Source: Moringa oleifera (lineage: Eukaryota; Streptophyta; Magnoliopsida; Brassicales; Moringaceae). Taken from it: a stretch of DNA of 64,000 bases. The stretch is from NCBI GenBank assembly GCA_021397835.1, contig JAJFZO010000866.1, positions 379,501-443,500 on the forward strand, given 5' to 3'. The notes below the pieces were generated by a model. It searched no databases. It was not told the DNA's origin and saw only the letters and a list, made by a program, of their open reading frames with translations. Shown here piece by piece: positions 1-13,000 of the stretch; within the stretch, counting starts at the first letter, position 1; every line of letters begins with the position of its first letter. The translations under genes were made by a program, and so were the position numbers.

Positions 1-2763
1 TTACGTCCATAAATATAATTAGCATATTTTTTAAGTTAGCATGCGGTTTTTTGTTCTAATTTTTTAAGGTGAAAGCCTAAAGTCCTGAAGATTCTATGTC
101 GTGCATGGTCAGGTTCAAAGTTGGAGCCTTTTGAATTTCGATAAGGGATAGAAACTTTTAATGCAATTGGGTCTATCTTCCTCGGACAAATATGGCCCAC
201 CGTCACCACCAAGATCACCATCATCATGGCCGTCCATGACAGATATGGCCCACTTGATTCTCTCCCTAATTCATCATCATCATCATGGCAGTCCGTCTAT
301 AACAAGAAGCTAAAGTGAAACGGTGCGTTCGGGGGGCAGCGTCGGCGGCTTGACCGTGATCCACTTCTTCTACTCTGTGGACCTGGTACGGCTAGAGGCT
401 TCTGATAGCAGATATGGCCGGCTCGGGTGAGCCTACCTAAATTTTTCTCTCGAAAAAGACAAGGACAGACTTTCAACGCGACATTAATGGTCCATTTTCT
501 AAGTGCATATGTACAGGAGAGAAAGAAATCAAGCCGAGACCAGGACCTGTTGGAACGTGTCAAGCAAGTTAGTTGCTGCAGAGCGTGGCGCATGGTGCTT
601 GTGGAGCAAGAATTAGAGTCAACCGTCGAGGCTTGAGGAAAAACAAACTGCGGGGATAACTATTCTATAAAACCAATAATATAAATTAACGTGCCTATCA
701 GTTTAATTAAATTCTTATGCATCATTTAATCTTGTTTAACAAGGAACCTAGTGTTCACCAATTGGTCAAGAGAGTATTGGTTTAAGGTTGTTGAACAAAT
801 TTAATTAAACAAATGCAAGTAGAAGAATTAATTCATAATTATCAAACACGACTTTTATTAATTGAACGTAATTAATTCCGTAAGTCAAAAAATAGCTTGT
901 TTCTTTGAGCGGCAAGTTAATTGCCGTGCAAATTCAGTAGAATACCCCTGGAACAAGTTGTTGACTTTGTATTCGGGTTTCACATTTTATATCCAATCAG
1001 AAGACTTTGTAAATGTAAATGGGGACGACTCCAGTTGGACGATACCCGGCAATCTTCATCAAGTCAAGCCTTCTCTTCTCTTCTCGTGCGATATAAAACA
1101 GTACTATAATGCTGACAAAAGGAGCAAAAACATGTTTAGTGGTTAGAGTGTTAATCGCACTAGCTGCCTTGATTTCATTAAATATTTCTTATATTAATTT
1201 GATTTGTAGCTATAATTATATACATGGTTTAATTAGGCCGAATTATGCATGACTTTATATAAAAAAAAATATATATATATATAGAGAGACCAAGTCGAGG
1301 GGGCTGCATGGTGCATGGGAGAACACCTACAGCGATGCTATTAAACAAATCCCAAACATGTTTAGTGGTTGTGCCAATTATGTACAAATTGTTTTCTTTT
1401 AGGTGAATAAATCCCTTAATTATATAGGGTTTAAGAACTGATCAAACCAATAATTGAAGGCACACATAAATGGCTAGGAGAAGGCGCCCTCCAATTTTCT
1501 CTGGATGAGTGCAGAACCAAAAGGGATGCCGATGGTGCATCACATGACTAATTGTTAATGGCAAGTGTTGCTCTAATTTGCGAAGCAAATCGATGCATGG
1601 GCCACGCATCACCCCATGCATACATTGTATTAATAATAACCATTAAATTTTATAATTTAAATTTGGTGAGAAATCAGATTGGAAGTTAAAAGGTCGGCGT
1701 GCCTGCCTAAAACAGATGTCTATCTATCATATGTACACCAACCGAGCAAGCTGGCATTTGTATTAATAAAAACCTTAATGTGTCTCTATGTGGATACAAG
1801 CACCACCAACCATCTCCCAATGGATAGCATTGCCATTTTTAATAATACTAACAATAATGTAATGTGAGGAGTTGGTGCATGGTTCCATATGAAAGTTAGA
1901 TAGTAATTCCCCGAATTCATCACCCAACCTTACCCAAAGTCAAAAGGCATATCTGCTGCAATATTTAGTCACCAAAATGCAAAAGCCTGAGAGTGTGCGT
2001 GTGAACATAACTCCATGTGGAGTGTCAAATTGACAGGATGTCTGGTTGGAGTTGTTCTCAAATAGCAAAATAAATTGACTGCAAAATTGAATGAAAAGCA
2101 AGGCAAGCATATGGTACCACGGAAAATCAGATCTTAAATTCCATCTATACTTTATAGCACTCAAAACTCAGAGCCCATATGGGCGTGGAGCACATGCAGA
2201 ATTATAGCAATTTTCAAGACAAAGGCCCCAGACTGTCAGGCACACCAGACTCACGCGATTAGCTGGCCCTGCCGCTGCCAGATCTCACTCCTCCCCCACC
2301 TTGCACCACCACCCCTCCCCCAACTGCCAGCCTTCTTATTCACTTTTTAACAAATTGACTTGGATTCCAGGTCCAGCTCGGCCCCGCTCCAGTTCTCCAT
2401 GTCCTTTATCTTTTATAAGCATTTTCTTTCTTGACTTACCATGGCTAAGACTTTCTTTTCTGATTTTTTTTTTGCTTTTGTAAAACACAAGGTAAACTAT
2501 GCCCACATGGAACCTACTATTAAGCTTGTTTACTACCTGATCTCCCCAAAACCCATACAAGAAAGTTGCACAAATTACTTGTACAAGTGAGTTCAGACAG
2601 GAGACCTCCAAAAGTTACCAGGCAATGGGAAGTACATACAGGTACCAAGAGGGAACTTCCCCCAATTTTCTCAAGCACAATACAAATTTAAGAAAGAGCC
2701 TGTTGTCGTAGCACCAGTGAATGCATATGCATATTCATCTAAGTTCTGAACAAGACTTGGACG
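1..2763. other. Intergenic region, no gene recognised
   Basis: No reading frame here encodes anything I recognise; the open frames are short and lack domain-like composition. The stretch holds CAT-rich simple sequence near 205-290, a TA/GA microsatellite near 1262-1288 and a 17-bp direct repeat (AAACATGTTTAGTGGTT at about 1128 and 1354). The right end should include the 3'UTR of the minus-strand TAF7 gene, whose stop codon is at 2764-2766. I see no transposon ends. Confidence 0.6.
186..301. repeat. Short imperfect tandem duplication with CAT repeats
   Basis: Two diverged copies of about 54-62 bp start at about 186 and 239. Each begins ACA(A/G)ATATGGCCCAC, runs into a CAT trinucleotide tract and ends in a GGC(C/A)GTCC motif. 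A third partial match (GCAGATATGGCC) lies near 409. It is non-coding and has no visible function. Confidence 0.55.
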
Positions 2764-4549
2764 TCACATTGAATCATCAGATTCATCAGAGTCACTTCTG
2801 TCGGGCTCAGGCTCCCCAGCATTAGCTCCAGACTCTGGAACATCAGGCTTCTCTACAGGTTTAGCCACTGCTTTCTTATTTGCGTTACGAGCATTCTCGT
2901 CGCCATCCTCCTCTTGCTCGTTCACCTCAACATGTAAACAATTCTATTAAGGAATACAAAAGGAACTCTAACATAAACACAACATGGTCAATCAATCTAT
3001 GATATTACAGATGATGTCCCAGGTTTTGTTATTTAACAAGCTGCAACAGATCACTAAATCGAACAATGGCAAGTCATTTTTCCAACTATATATTGAACAC
3101 TACATGCAGATCAACTAAAATAATATCCACGTCAAACATTGAACTCATAACATGCAACGATGGTTACTTTCATAATAGCAGAAAACCAAGGACTTGCTCA
3201 AGGAAAGAATAAATAAATTTCTACTATCTTTTCACAAAAACAACAATGTCAAATTTGGGTGTATAAGGATATCTACATTTTCAACTGTTCCACCGCTCAT
3301 GATGTTGAGCAGATCTTTCTCAACGCGCTGTACGAGCTCAGGCTGTAAATTTTGAAAAACAACACAGTCAGTAAAAGCAGTTGAATAAACATGCATAATG
3401 CATGCTAATTTGAATCCACAATTGACTCTAAAAACACACAAGTGCTGATAGCTTGGTCATTTCCTAGCATAAGTCAAATGGCCATATATGGACATGAATG
3501 CAGCTTGTCTTACTTTATCTTCAAAAATATATGTTTCCTTGTAGTTCTAGAACATCAAAATTGAGAATGCATGGTGGGTAACCAACATTTCTATGCAAAA
3601 GAAATGAACAAAGGAAGAAGAACATATTTCTGCCCCAGATGCAAAATAATTTTGCTTTTCTATAAGCAAAATGTTATATGAATCAGGAAAGTTTTAGAAA
3701 TAAGTTGGTTGGTACATTTAGATCTGGCTCTCGACGAAATCTTCGCTTTCGAGCATCCTTCATAGGAGGAGTGAGACCATGTCTATATTCCACTGCATTT
3801 GGAGATGGATCACCGGGTTCTCTAACCATGATCATCTGTCATAATCCCACCAATTCATATAATGGCTTTGGAGATGAAGCAATCACATTCCAAGAGAAGA
3901 AGATGCTGACATAAACTCTACCTGCCCAATATCTGCAGTTTTAACTAGAGCACTATCATCATAAGTTTTAAATGACTCAACAACACAAGGAAGATCCAAG
4001 AGAGATGCAGGGAAATGATCATTGCCAATTACAAATGTCCCGCTCCTTCCATCCTCTGCAACGAAAAACATTTCAAGTGCACAATGTTAACCATACTAGT
4101 AAATATAATATATTTACTCTTCACTTGAAAGATTTGGCAAATTCTTATATTATGCAACAAAGTTACATTAATAATTTGATGGGAGCCATTTTGTTAGTGG
4201 GAATTGGGAATGACCTGCAACGTCACGCATATGCACTTGTCCCCAATATCAAGAATTAAACCCTCACGCATTTAAAAATCAGACATCAAATTGATAAAGG
4301 AAACTTAAATGTCAAGTCTGCATACCTAAGGGCAGCAGAAACTCATTTAGAATGAAATAGATGTTTACATTCATGAAGGAAACACAAAACTAACACCAAA
4401 TGTAAACTTTAACACACTGAGAGAGCATCCTAACCAGAGAAGGACAAATCCAAAGATTTTTCTTCAGAAGAAGAAGCATCCTCACTCAAAAGGCGATCGA
4501 TCCGCTCTGCAATAGAAGGTGGAACCCTAAGTATGAACTGCTCCTCCAT
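2764..4549 (-). CDS. TAF7: TFIID subunit 7 (TAF7)
   Basis: This encodes the plant TAF7 subunit of the general transcription factor TFIID, which acts at core promoters in the nucleus. CDS exons on the minus strand are 4549-4435, 4055-3922, 3835-3716, 3342-3277 and 2925-2764, giving 198 residues, close to Arabidopsis TAF7. All introns are GT-AG and the phases close. The N-terminal TAFII55 domain starts MEEQFILRVPPS and continues through the SFKTYDD, TADIGQM and EYRHGLTPPMKDARKRRFRR segments, about residues 1-125. The C-terminal tail is acidic and Ser/Asp-rich, ending SDESDDSM. The start is the only ATG in phase and lies two bases after a 5'UTR intron acceptor. The gene is divergent from SCL33. 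Identification is firm; the junction after residue 145 (..TVEN/VNEQ..) rests on splice signals and family similarity. Confidence 0.93.
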
Positions 4550-4551
4550 AC

Positions 4552-5493
4552 CTATAAAATTCAACAATACATGAACCTAAACATGCAATTGTAAATGTGT
4601 GGTTTATACACACAAATAACTAACATCCATTCGTCACACACATCTCCAACCCACCCCTGACACATTTGACTTATACCAATGAATAATGAAAATGTCCGGT
4701 GAAACAATGAGAAATTAAAAGTATAGCATCGATAATCCATTCAAAAAAACTATAAATTCCACGATCACCAAAAGTGACCATTAAATTTTAAGGGGAAATT
4801 AAGAAGCTATGTTGTAACCAAGTATTTACAGTAAGGATTGCCAAACAATACTCCAACTTTTATATCAGTGTCGAGAAAATAACAGATCTGTGTAAAGAGA
4901 AATTTTTTCCCTTTTGCTTTGACTTAATGGCCAAAGCTTAAATACAAAAGATGGTAAGGAAAACTGTTAAAGAAGGGGGAAAAAGAAGAAGAACGGTGCA
5001 GTTGCAAAAGGCTATTACTGACCACATCATTATATTTGGAACAAGAAATTGCGTAATTGAAAGCAATTTTACAAGTTCAGACATAATCATTCCATCAATC
5101 ACTGATTTTCCGCAGAGCATATGTAATTATAAGTTTTAAAGAAGAAAACCGAAATTGAAAATCCAGCTAACCTAAGCAACTTGTCAAAGAAATTAACTGC
5201 AACTTCAAAGCCTGAACCTAACGTTTTCATATCAAATTACTCCTCAGCTTGCAAGAGAAATAAATAGAGTGGTTTGCAAATGTAGAAGACATATATAAAG
5301 CATCGAATCCAACATGCAAGAAGAAAATAACCGTTAATCATATTAATCTGAAGTAAAATTATAATCCAAGCTAATTATTATCGCACAAAGACATACAAAG
5401 CGATTAAAGGATTCCATTAAATTCAACACCCAACAAGTTGCTGAAATCCAAATTGAAAAGACAAAACAAAAATAATAGTAAGAAAGAACTCAC
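4552..5493 (-). other. 5'UTR intron of TAF7
   Basis: On the minus strand a strong donor (CGGG/GTGAGT) at 5493 and an acceptor (TTTTATAG) ending at 4552 bracket 942 bp immediately upstream of the TAF7 ATG. The non-coding first exon would run from roughly 5690 down to 5494. Leader introns of this kind often raise expression in plants. The splice sites are read from sequence; use in vivo is inferred. Confidence 0.7.
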
Positions 5494-5689
5494 CCCGCGA
5501 ATCACAGAGCCAGAAGATAAGAGAAAAAGGAACCAACCCAGAGAAAAGGAGAGGACCTGTAATCTGCTTCAAAGATCAGAACTTTGAGAACCTATGGTTT
5601 GGTCGTGAAAAAAATTAAGAAGCAAGAGAGCACTCACTACCCAACCATAACTTGAAGAGAGCTAAAAGAATTATATATGTGAGGGCTCC

Positions 5690-6060
5690 GAGCCCTGGAA
5701 ATATCCAGAGGGAATGACAAGCTTCAATCAAAGATAGACACGGGCAAAATCAACTTGTCCGGATTATCCGAAAGAGAGGCTGAGGGTGTATTTAGCTAAT
5801 TCAGGCAAAATTTAATTTGCTATACACATTAGCTCGAGAACCAGAGCCTTGAATAGAGTAGTTAATCCGATGAAGAAAACTGTGCCTTCTGTATGCCGGT
5901 CGGTTGTCCGTTTTGATTTCTAGACTCATGGGCCTTAAAGCTCACAATTGCTTTTTAAGCCGATCAAAAACGTAAAAATAATACTACGGAGAACGCCCAT
6001 AAGGCCCAGGGTCCTCGAGGCCCAGCCAGTTATATATACCGCAGTAACCCTAGTAGAGCT
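5690..6060. promoter_or_regulatory. Shared promoter between TAF7 (-) and SCL33 (+)
   Basis: The short gap between the two divergent leaders carries three TGGGCC/GGCCCA site II type motifs (5929-5934, 6003-6008, 6019-6024), a TATATATA box at 6031-6038 and a telo-box AACCCTAG at 6046-6053. Site II plus telo-box near the start is typical of plant ribosome and RNA-processing genes, which fits the SR protein gene on the right. A start site near 6065 for the plus-strand gene is inferred from TATA spacing. Confidence 0.65.
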
Positions 6061-6064
6061 GGTT

Positions 6065-7312
6065 TCCAATATTATAAGCTAAGCAACGGACTTGACGCCT
6101 CTATTATCCATGCTCGAAGCAACGCCATCTACTTCTCCATCAGGGCTCCTTTAATCTGTATTCATCAGGTCTATCTCTCTCTCTATTCTGTTTTCTCCTT
6201 TCTCTTTCTCTCTCTATATGAACTAATTTGCTTGTATATCTATACATGTTTGTTTAAATTCTCGTTCTTCTTTAGTAGTATGAATCTTCTCTCTAGTTTA
6301 CATGTTTTGGATCTGTTCGAACGAAAACCTTCATTTATAAGACAGAAATTCTTCAGATTAAGTTATGTTACTGTGATCATATCCACGAAGAAAAGGATGT
6401 AACCACGGTTTTCTTTTATGGTTCATTATCCCATGTTCTTGGCAATAATTGAAAGAACCCTAATCTATCTGTTAGTGTTTTGCTCGATTGAGTTAGTAGT
6501 GAGAATCTTGTGCATACTCAAGCTAATATATGTCAACATGTGATGTTGAAATGTTGTTTGGCAAGGGTCTTTTTCTAAGTGCTTGAGGATTATCAAAGAA
6601 TTATCACTAATGTAGTTCCTGAGATAGCTTACTTTGTGGTAAGTTCCAAATAATCATCATGTGACTTTATTGTAAGCTTCCCAAACTTCTGTTCCTTTCA
6701 GGTTCTGAAGGCCCACACTTCGATTGAGTTTAATAGTTTGCTCATTTGTATTCATCATGTCAAGTCACTTCATTGTACTAGAGGCATGGACACAGAAAAA
6801 ACTGTATAAAATGATCAAATCTTGCTCTGTCAGATTTCTTTATTGTGTAATGGTGGTTCTTAAACTATATCATATTTTATTCCTCTCCCTTCCCCCTAAA
6901 AAATTTTCTTTTTGAATTAATAGAAATTATGCCATAACATGTCTTGCCTGGGATTTTTATAGGTATCCATTTTATTTACATCTGCACCAAGGATATGTAA
7001 TCCAAGTACAAGTATACTTATTTATAATATAGGAATTCCTGAAAACCAAAAGTAGGATATGAAGTCATTCATCTTTCTTCCTCCCCTTCCACATGCATGA
7101 AAAAACCCTTTATTCATCTTCCTCAACCACCCAAAAAAGTAACGGAGTAACCATTGAGGTTGTTCTCCTCATCTCCTTGAATCAAGTGTTTTCTATAGGC
7201 TTGAGTTGGACTGTCCAATATGGCACCATTGTACTTGGTTTCTTCTGCTAAATTTCATAATTCGAAGCTGTTCTTTTTTCTTTTTTTTTTTTGACACATT
7301 CCTTTAATTCAG
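6065..7312 (+). other. 5'UTR exon, upstream ORF and leader intron of SCL33
   Basis: A leader exon is inferred from about 6065 to 6168, ending ATCAG/GTCTAT, followed by an intron 6169-7312 whose acceptor (TTAATTCAG) lies 21 bases before the start codon. The leader contains an upstream ATG at 6110 that opens 14 codons and stops at 6152-6154, all within the exon. Such an upstream ORF could reduce translation. The transcript start is inferred from the TATA box. Confidence 0.6.
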
Positions 7313-7333
7313 ACAGACCAACAATTGGTGTAA

Positions 7334-10096
7334 ATGAGAGGGAGGAGTTATAGTCCGTCCCCTCCTCGGGGTTATGGCAGGCGAGGACGGAGCCCTAGTC
7401 CTAGGGGTCGATATGGTGGTCGTGCCAGAGATCTCCCTACTAGTCTTCTGGTTCGTAACCTTCGCCATGATTGCAGGTCAGTTCTTGTAATTTTAAGTAT
7501 TTTTTTTTATTCTTTATAATGAATGATATTCTACAACATAATTTTTTTTTAATATAAAGTTAAGTATTATGTAGTTTTGTTCTTATAGTCTTTAGATATA
7601 TTCATGTTTTTTTAATTTTCTGTTGTCGTTGCTAATCTATAATAGATGATTAGTTGTGTTTTGAGTTGTCGTAACAGATCAGTTGTGAACAGTAATGTTT
7701 CAACTTCTTGGCACATGATCTCCCCCACCCCCCCCCCCCCTCTTAATGGATTCATTTTGTTTTACCTAATAAGCATACTTATCTTTTGTATCTTTTACTT
7801 TTTCCAGGCCAGAAGACCTTCGGAGGCCATTTGAGCAATTTGGTGCTCTGAAGGATATTTACTTGCCTAGGGATTACTATACTGGGTGAGCATAAGTATA
7901 CTCATTCTATTGAAAATGTGAAGTAATTTGGACAGCAGTGTTTATTGTTTAATTATTTTGGTTGCCAAAGATTTTTTACTCTTCTCTTCTTCTCTTACTG
8001 TTTTTTTCCCCATCTTTTTTTCTTGGCTTTTTTTTCTCAATATGTTTGTGTGGGTTTCATGTAGTCAAGGCATGTTTGGTGGCTTCTTGAAACAGTTACT
8101 GTTCATACAAACCAAGCAGTGGAAATGATTCTAGAAGTATGTTTTGGATCTTTATTTCAGGATTTTGTTTTGAAATATTCCTCTTCTGATAAACTTGTCA
8201 TAATTTTCATGTGCATTATCTTCAGTCTTAATTATAATATTTGATCTTGAAACATCAATTATCAAAGTTTTTATGGTAGGTTTTTGGGAGTTCAAATGTT
8301 CTCTTAATATTTTCCTAGTTGTTTTCTAGCAACCACTATTTTCTTCCTTTAAATATCTGTTTTGATGATGGGAAATGCCGTCAATGATATACTCCCTTGT
8401 AACCACAAGTTGGGTGCGTTAATTGAAGCTCTTGAGGTTTAACAGTGAATTTAAAGTATTGAAGACACCAATCAAGTAATTAGAGTTCATTTGAAGATGA
8501 TGTTAATGGTAGTGAAGATTGGAAGGAAGTTGAGTTTGATTACATTGTGAAGATGTTCCAAGTGTTGGAGAATTTCAAGTCATCTTTAAACTGAAACTTG
8601 CAAGGTTAGCAGGCAAGTGCTTGCTTTTTCATGCTTATCCTGACCTTCCATTACTGGGGATTATTTTGGTAAATATCATTAGCAAAGGTCTATGGTTTGT
8701 GCAGTAGTTGGTTGCATCTTGCAGTTTTGTAGTAGCCTCTGATATGACAGTTTTTTTCCTTGCTCTGCCTTTATCTATCTGCTGCAGGGAGCCCCGTGGA
8801 TTTGGTTTTGTTCAATATGTAGATCCAACTGACGCTACTGAGGCAAAACATCACATGGATGGTTATGTTCTTCTTGGTCGGGAGTTGACCGTTGTTTTTG
8901 CAGAAGAGAATAGGAAGAAGCCTGCTGATATGAGGGCGAGGGAGCGTGTGAGGTAGACTTAACATTTGCTTTGTCTGATTTGCTATTCTTTTATAGGCAT
9001 GAAGTATTTTCTGCATACTTCTTCTGTTTAGGTTCTGCTATTTTGGATAGTAATTGTTCTCCACAGTGTAATGCAGCATCCTACCTTCAAAAATGTGGTA
9101 GCTTATTTTAGGCTATATACTTTTATCTGAAATTTTTATTGTAATGAATTAACCCATGTTCTTCACTTGTTTAGGAGTCTTTTTGAATTTCTGGAACTGT
9201 TGCATTGTGTTGTGCTATCAATGGCATTGTTAATGGGAAAAAAAGAAGAAGAAAAGATTGCCTGAAGAACACTTCTGAATCTTTCCACGTTTGCAGGGGT
9301 CGATTTCGTGATAGAAGACGGTCTCCCCCTCGTTATTCTCGTTCACCTCGATATTCTCGATCTCCACCTCCCCGACGAGGTAGATCGCGAAGCCGTGATT
9401 ATTATTCCCCCGCAAAACGTAGGCATCATTCAAGGTATTTATTTGACTGCTCTCGATGTCCCCTTTCGTTAAGTTGATTCTGCTACTGTTGATTCTGGTT
9501 TCGTTGCACAATTCTTGGTCAAAAACAAAGCTTCTAATCTTGTCTTGTTTCTCACATTTGGAAAAGAAAATCCTTAGATCATCTGTTTATTGAAGTTTGA
9601 AGAATTAGTATCTCAGCTTTTATATGTTTATCTGTCTTTTGCGTAAGCAATTGTCATGTAGGAAGATTTAAATACCTTGAGCTAAGTGAGATCTGCTTAG
9701 GTTCTTTTGGCTATATGTTTCACTTTGATCCTTAATCATGATATCTCAATTCCTGTTTCAAACTGATCAGTGTGTTTAGCTCTAGTTTTTACCAATAGAT
9801 ATGAGAAATAACTTTTTTTTTTTGTTTCAACAAATTGCTATAGATCTGTCTCTCCCCGAGATGAGAGGTACATTAGAGAGAGATCATATTCACGATCTCC
9901 AGCATACAATGGAACAAGGGGTCACAGTCAAACTCCAGATGGGGGCGCAAGCCGCAGCAGAAGCAGGAGCCAGAGTCCAAGAAGGAGGAGCCAGAGCCCA
10001 AGAAGAAGCAGAAGTAGGAGCCTGGGCCGAAGCCAAAGCCCAAACCTTGAAGAATATGGAAGGGAGCGAAATGGTGATAGGTCTCCAAGCCAGTGA
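7334..10096 (+). CDS. SCL33: SC35-like SR splicing factor SCL30A/SCL33
   Basis: This is a serine/arginine-rich splicing factor that binds pre-mRNA in the nucleus and recruits the spliceosome. CDS exons are 7334-7476, 7808-7885, 8788-8952, 9297-9434 and 9844-10096, encoding 258 residues. The protein has the plant SCL layout: a charged RS-type N-terminal extension (about 1-35), one RRM (about 36-115) with RNP2 LLVRNL at 38-43 and RNP1 RGFGFVQY at 77-84, then a long RS domain rich in RSP, SRSR and SPRR repeats. The N-terminal extension separates SCL proteins from plain SC35. The third intron of the transcript (7886-8787, 902 bp), between RNP2 and RNP1, is the longest coding intron and contains a GAAG cluster that suggests autoregulated splicing. 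SCL33 and SCL30A are paralogues, so the symbol could be either. Confidence 0.93.
7728..7740 (+). repeat. Poly-C run in SCL33 intron
   Basis: Thirteen consecutive C follow CCCCCA in the first coding intron of the SR gene, about 70 bp before the 3' splice site at 7807. Length is likely polymorphic and prone to sequencing error. Confidence 0.8.
8425..8552 (+). promoter_or_regulatory. GAAG-repeat splicing regulatory cluster in SCL33 intron
   Basis: Seven GAAG tetramers fall within 128 bp at 8425, 8461, 8493, 8513, 8522, 8526 and 8549, inside the intron between RRM exons. In Arabidopsis SCL33 the third intron holds a GAAG-repeat element through which SCL33 controls alternative 3' splice site choice in its own transcript. 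Counting the leader intron, this is also the third intron. Function here is inferred by position and motif. Confidence 0.6.
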
Positions 10097-13000
10097 TTTG
10101 TTATCTGTTGCTTGAAATTATCGAATCTTTGAAGTGGGTGATGAACTATTCTATGGCATTTGTCTGGGTGTTCCTGATGTTTTCAGTTGGATAGTTGGGG
10201 ATGTGGTAAACGCTGGTATGCAGGATCTTTACCTTTTAATTGGACTAGATGAATTCATTTTTGGCAGGTTTTGTAGGAATGTTAGCTTGTTTTTGTGGTA
10301 AAGTTATCTTGTTTGGCCTAAAACTACTCTTGGTTTCTTAGCTGCCTAGTGGTTTTTATCTCTTGGGGTGGAATATGAGGGTTTAATTGCATGTTAGTCA
10401 TTATCATAAGGAACTGAGATCTTCTTGTCTCTCTGGCGTCGATCAAATGTGTCCTTTATAAATATTTACTTTTTAACATTTGAAGCTGATTAAACGGATT
10501 ATGCTCTGGAAGCTATGAACTAAAAGGTAAGAAGTCTTAGAGTCACCGGCGGTACTTTTGGTGTAACTTGAGAGATTCTGTAACTCTGGTGCTGCTAGTG
10601 GTCCAGTCTGGGGACTGGCTTCTGGTTGTAAAGTCATTGCCTATTTGATATGGTGCTCGACCTTTTCTGTCATGAGGGCCCCATCTCAGTGGGGAAACAA
10701 AATGTCTAAAAGCTAAGGGAGATCAAACCTGTTTTGGATCCAAGGCATGTCTTGGGATGGGGGTCATAGTTAGAAAATGGAGTTCCATTGTAGCAATGCT
10801 TTAATGCACTTTTCTTTATTTTTCTTCTGTGGACAATGGTAACCCACCGAAGCTCTCTTTACAACTAAGACGGAGCGTGTTTTCTCTATCATCTGGTGTC
10901 TTCGATTGCGGGATTCAGTGTTCACACCAGGCGAACTTAAAGTTTTTAAACAGTCATTTTCAATGTCTTTTGGAGCCATTAGAGCGGACGATGGAATCTT
11001 TTTAGGCACTTAACCTTTTACTCTTTGGGCCCACATCCAAAAACCAATCAATTCCACTTCCATATTGAAGCTAAGTTGATTAATCATTGGGTAAACTATT
11101 AACTCATTGAATTCCAATTTGGAGTTGTATGCTGTAATTGCCAACCCTTCCGTCTCGTTAGCTGTCTCCAAATTTTATGCTCTTATAAGCATCTTATGGC
11201 CCTAGGAGCCCCATTTTAGTATTAGCATTTATGATTGTGGGGAGACTTGATTAGCATTGCTACGTATGCAAAAGTTGAAATGAATCTAATGGCCTTTTAG
11301 TGTTCCAGCTCCTTAAAATCTGCTTTTACAGCCAAACCTTTCACATTGACTTCCAACTTTTCAACCTTTATAGAACAATTTGGTGTCTTTTGGAGGGAAA
11401 ATCACAGAAAAAATATTACTCTTTGCATCTTTCAAATTGTGCTTCAATAAAATAATATCAAGCACACGTATGACCAAATGCGCGGCGGTAATTTCGATGT
11501 CTTCCAGGAATATTTACATTTCTGGGTAACAAAAAAAATTGCTGAAAAGACAAGCTACAAACAACCAAATTAACAGAGGCTACTTCTTGCATGGGAGTGG
11601 TGACTATCAGTGTCTGCGACCAAAGAGAAGCTGACGCTGGAGGTTTCTTAATCTCTGTTGATCTTCTAGTATTCATTAATATAATAATTGGTTTTAAATG
11701 CTATTAAATACGCGTATGTCTGTGACACTGTGGGGCTGGGTATAGTTGTTAAGAATTGCTATTGTTGTGTTTAATGAAGTGATATGTAGCTCTAGAACTA
11801 GAAGGGTGGTTCTGTTTCTACACTTCAGCAAACTATAACCTCTTGCTTTTGCGAGTGTCTTTTATCACTGTGGATTCTCTCTTGGATTTTTTGTACTGCT
11901 CAGTCAGTTCCTGTCTTGAAACCACTCATCTGTTTGTGGGGTTTTACTTTGGGTTCTGCTAATCTTTGGAGTTGTGAAATTTGTGTTTGTTTTCTCCTTG
12001 AGAAGTTGGATCAGGTATTTATGCTCTTATTTCCTGCACTTCATCAGGTCGATAGTACGCATTGATGCATTATGGTGTTTTGGCAACTAGCTAGTTGCTC
12101 ATTTTACGCCCCTTAAGTTATATGGGTTTTGTTGTTCTGGAGCTTTACTCTTTAGTTTCTTTTCTTTTCCTCCTAATTTTGTGACTCATTGCACAGAACA
12201 TCAAAAGGGGCAGTTTAATTAGTGTGGTTTTTCACCTTCTTGAAGCCTAACTTCTGTACTTTGGGGTAGAGTCACGGGACCTCCTAAGTTGTTGAGGAAA
12301 AGTGGAAAAATCTGGGTGTATATTTTCGTCTACTTGAAATTTTCTGTTTTAGGAATCAAGAGGCATTCAAGGTGTTGCCAGTTTGTTGCCTCGCTCTACA
12401 GTTCTGAATTTATTTCCTAAACTTTCAGCTTATGATTACAACTTATGCAGCCCAAGCTCCCTACTCTGTAATTCATAGGGCCTGGGGTCAATGAATGTTA
12501 TTTCCAATGAAGTTATAAGGACCCAGATTCAGTGTTTGGATTTGCATCCAAGTGGCGACTATGAATTTGGCTGAACTTCCAACCTTGTTGATTGAGCTTA
12601 AAGTGCATTTCTCATTGTTGCAGATTTTATTGTGAAGTTGCAGCCTCGCTCCAATAACCTGCTAGACTTCCAGGCTGCTTGTTCCTTGAACTTCAGACCT
12701 TGTCTTGACTTTGTGCTAGTTATTTTATATATCTTTTAGTTGATTCTAGTTATGTTATATGGCTTCTTTTTTAGCATAAAAGGTTACAAGTTCTGGTGCC
12801 ACTGAATGGGGTCTTGGGAGGACGAGTTGGACAATTTCTACCCCTTAGCAATTTTGGCACGAAGCGACTAATCTCCAGACTTAAAAGTCATGCTTTGTGC
12901 CTCACAGCTCTGTTTTGTAGTATTTAGGATGGCCCTATCTGAGAGAAGGTTCTTCTGTATTTGGTGGATGGTCACATTTTAGATTGCTGTCTGTCTTGCC

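Noticed and set aside
862..1146. 94-codon open frame in the left intergenic region
   Set aside because: It begins at TTG, overlaps another frame of similar length and has no recognisable family features.
9801..10115. 104-codon frame overlapping the last SCL33 exon
   Set aside because: It is out of frame with the RS domain, which is encoded from 9844 in another frame after the splice site.
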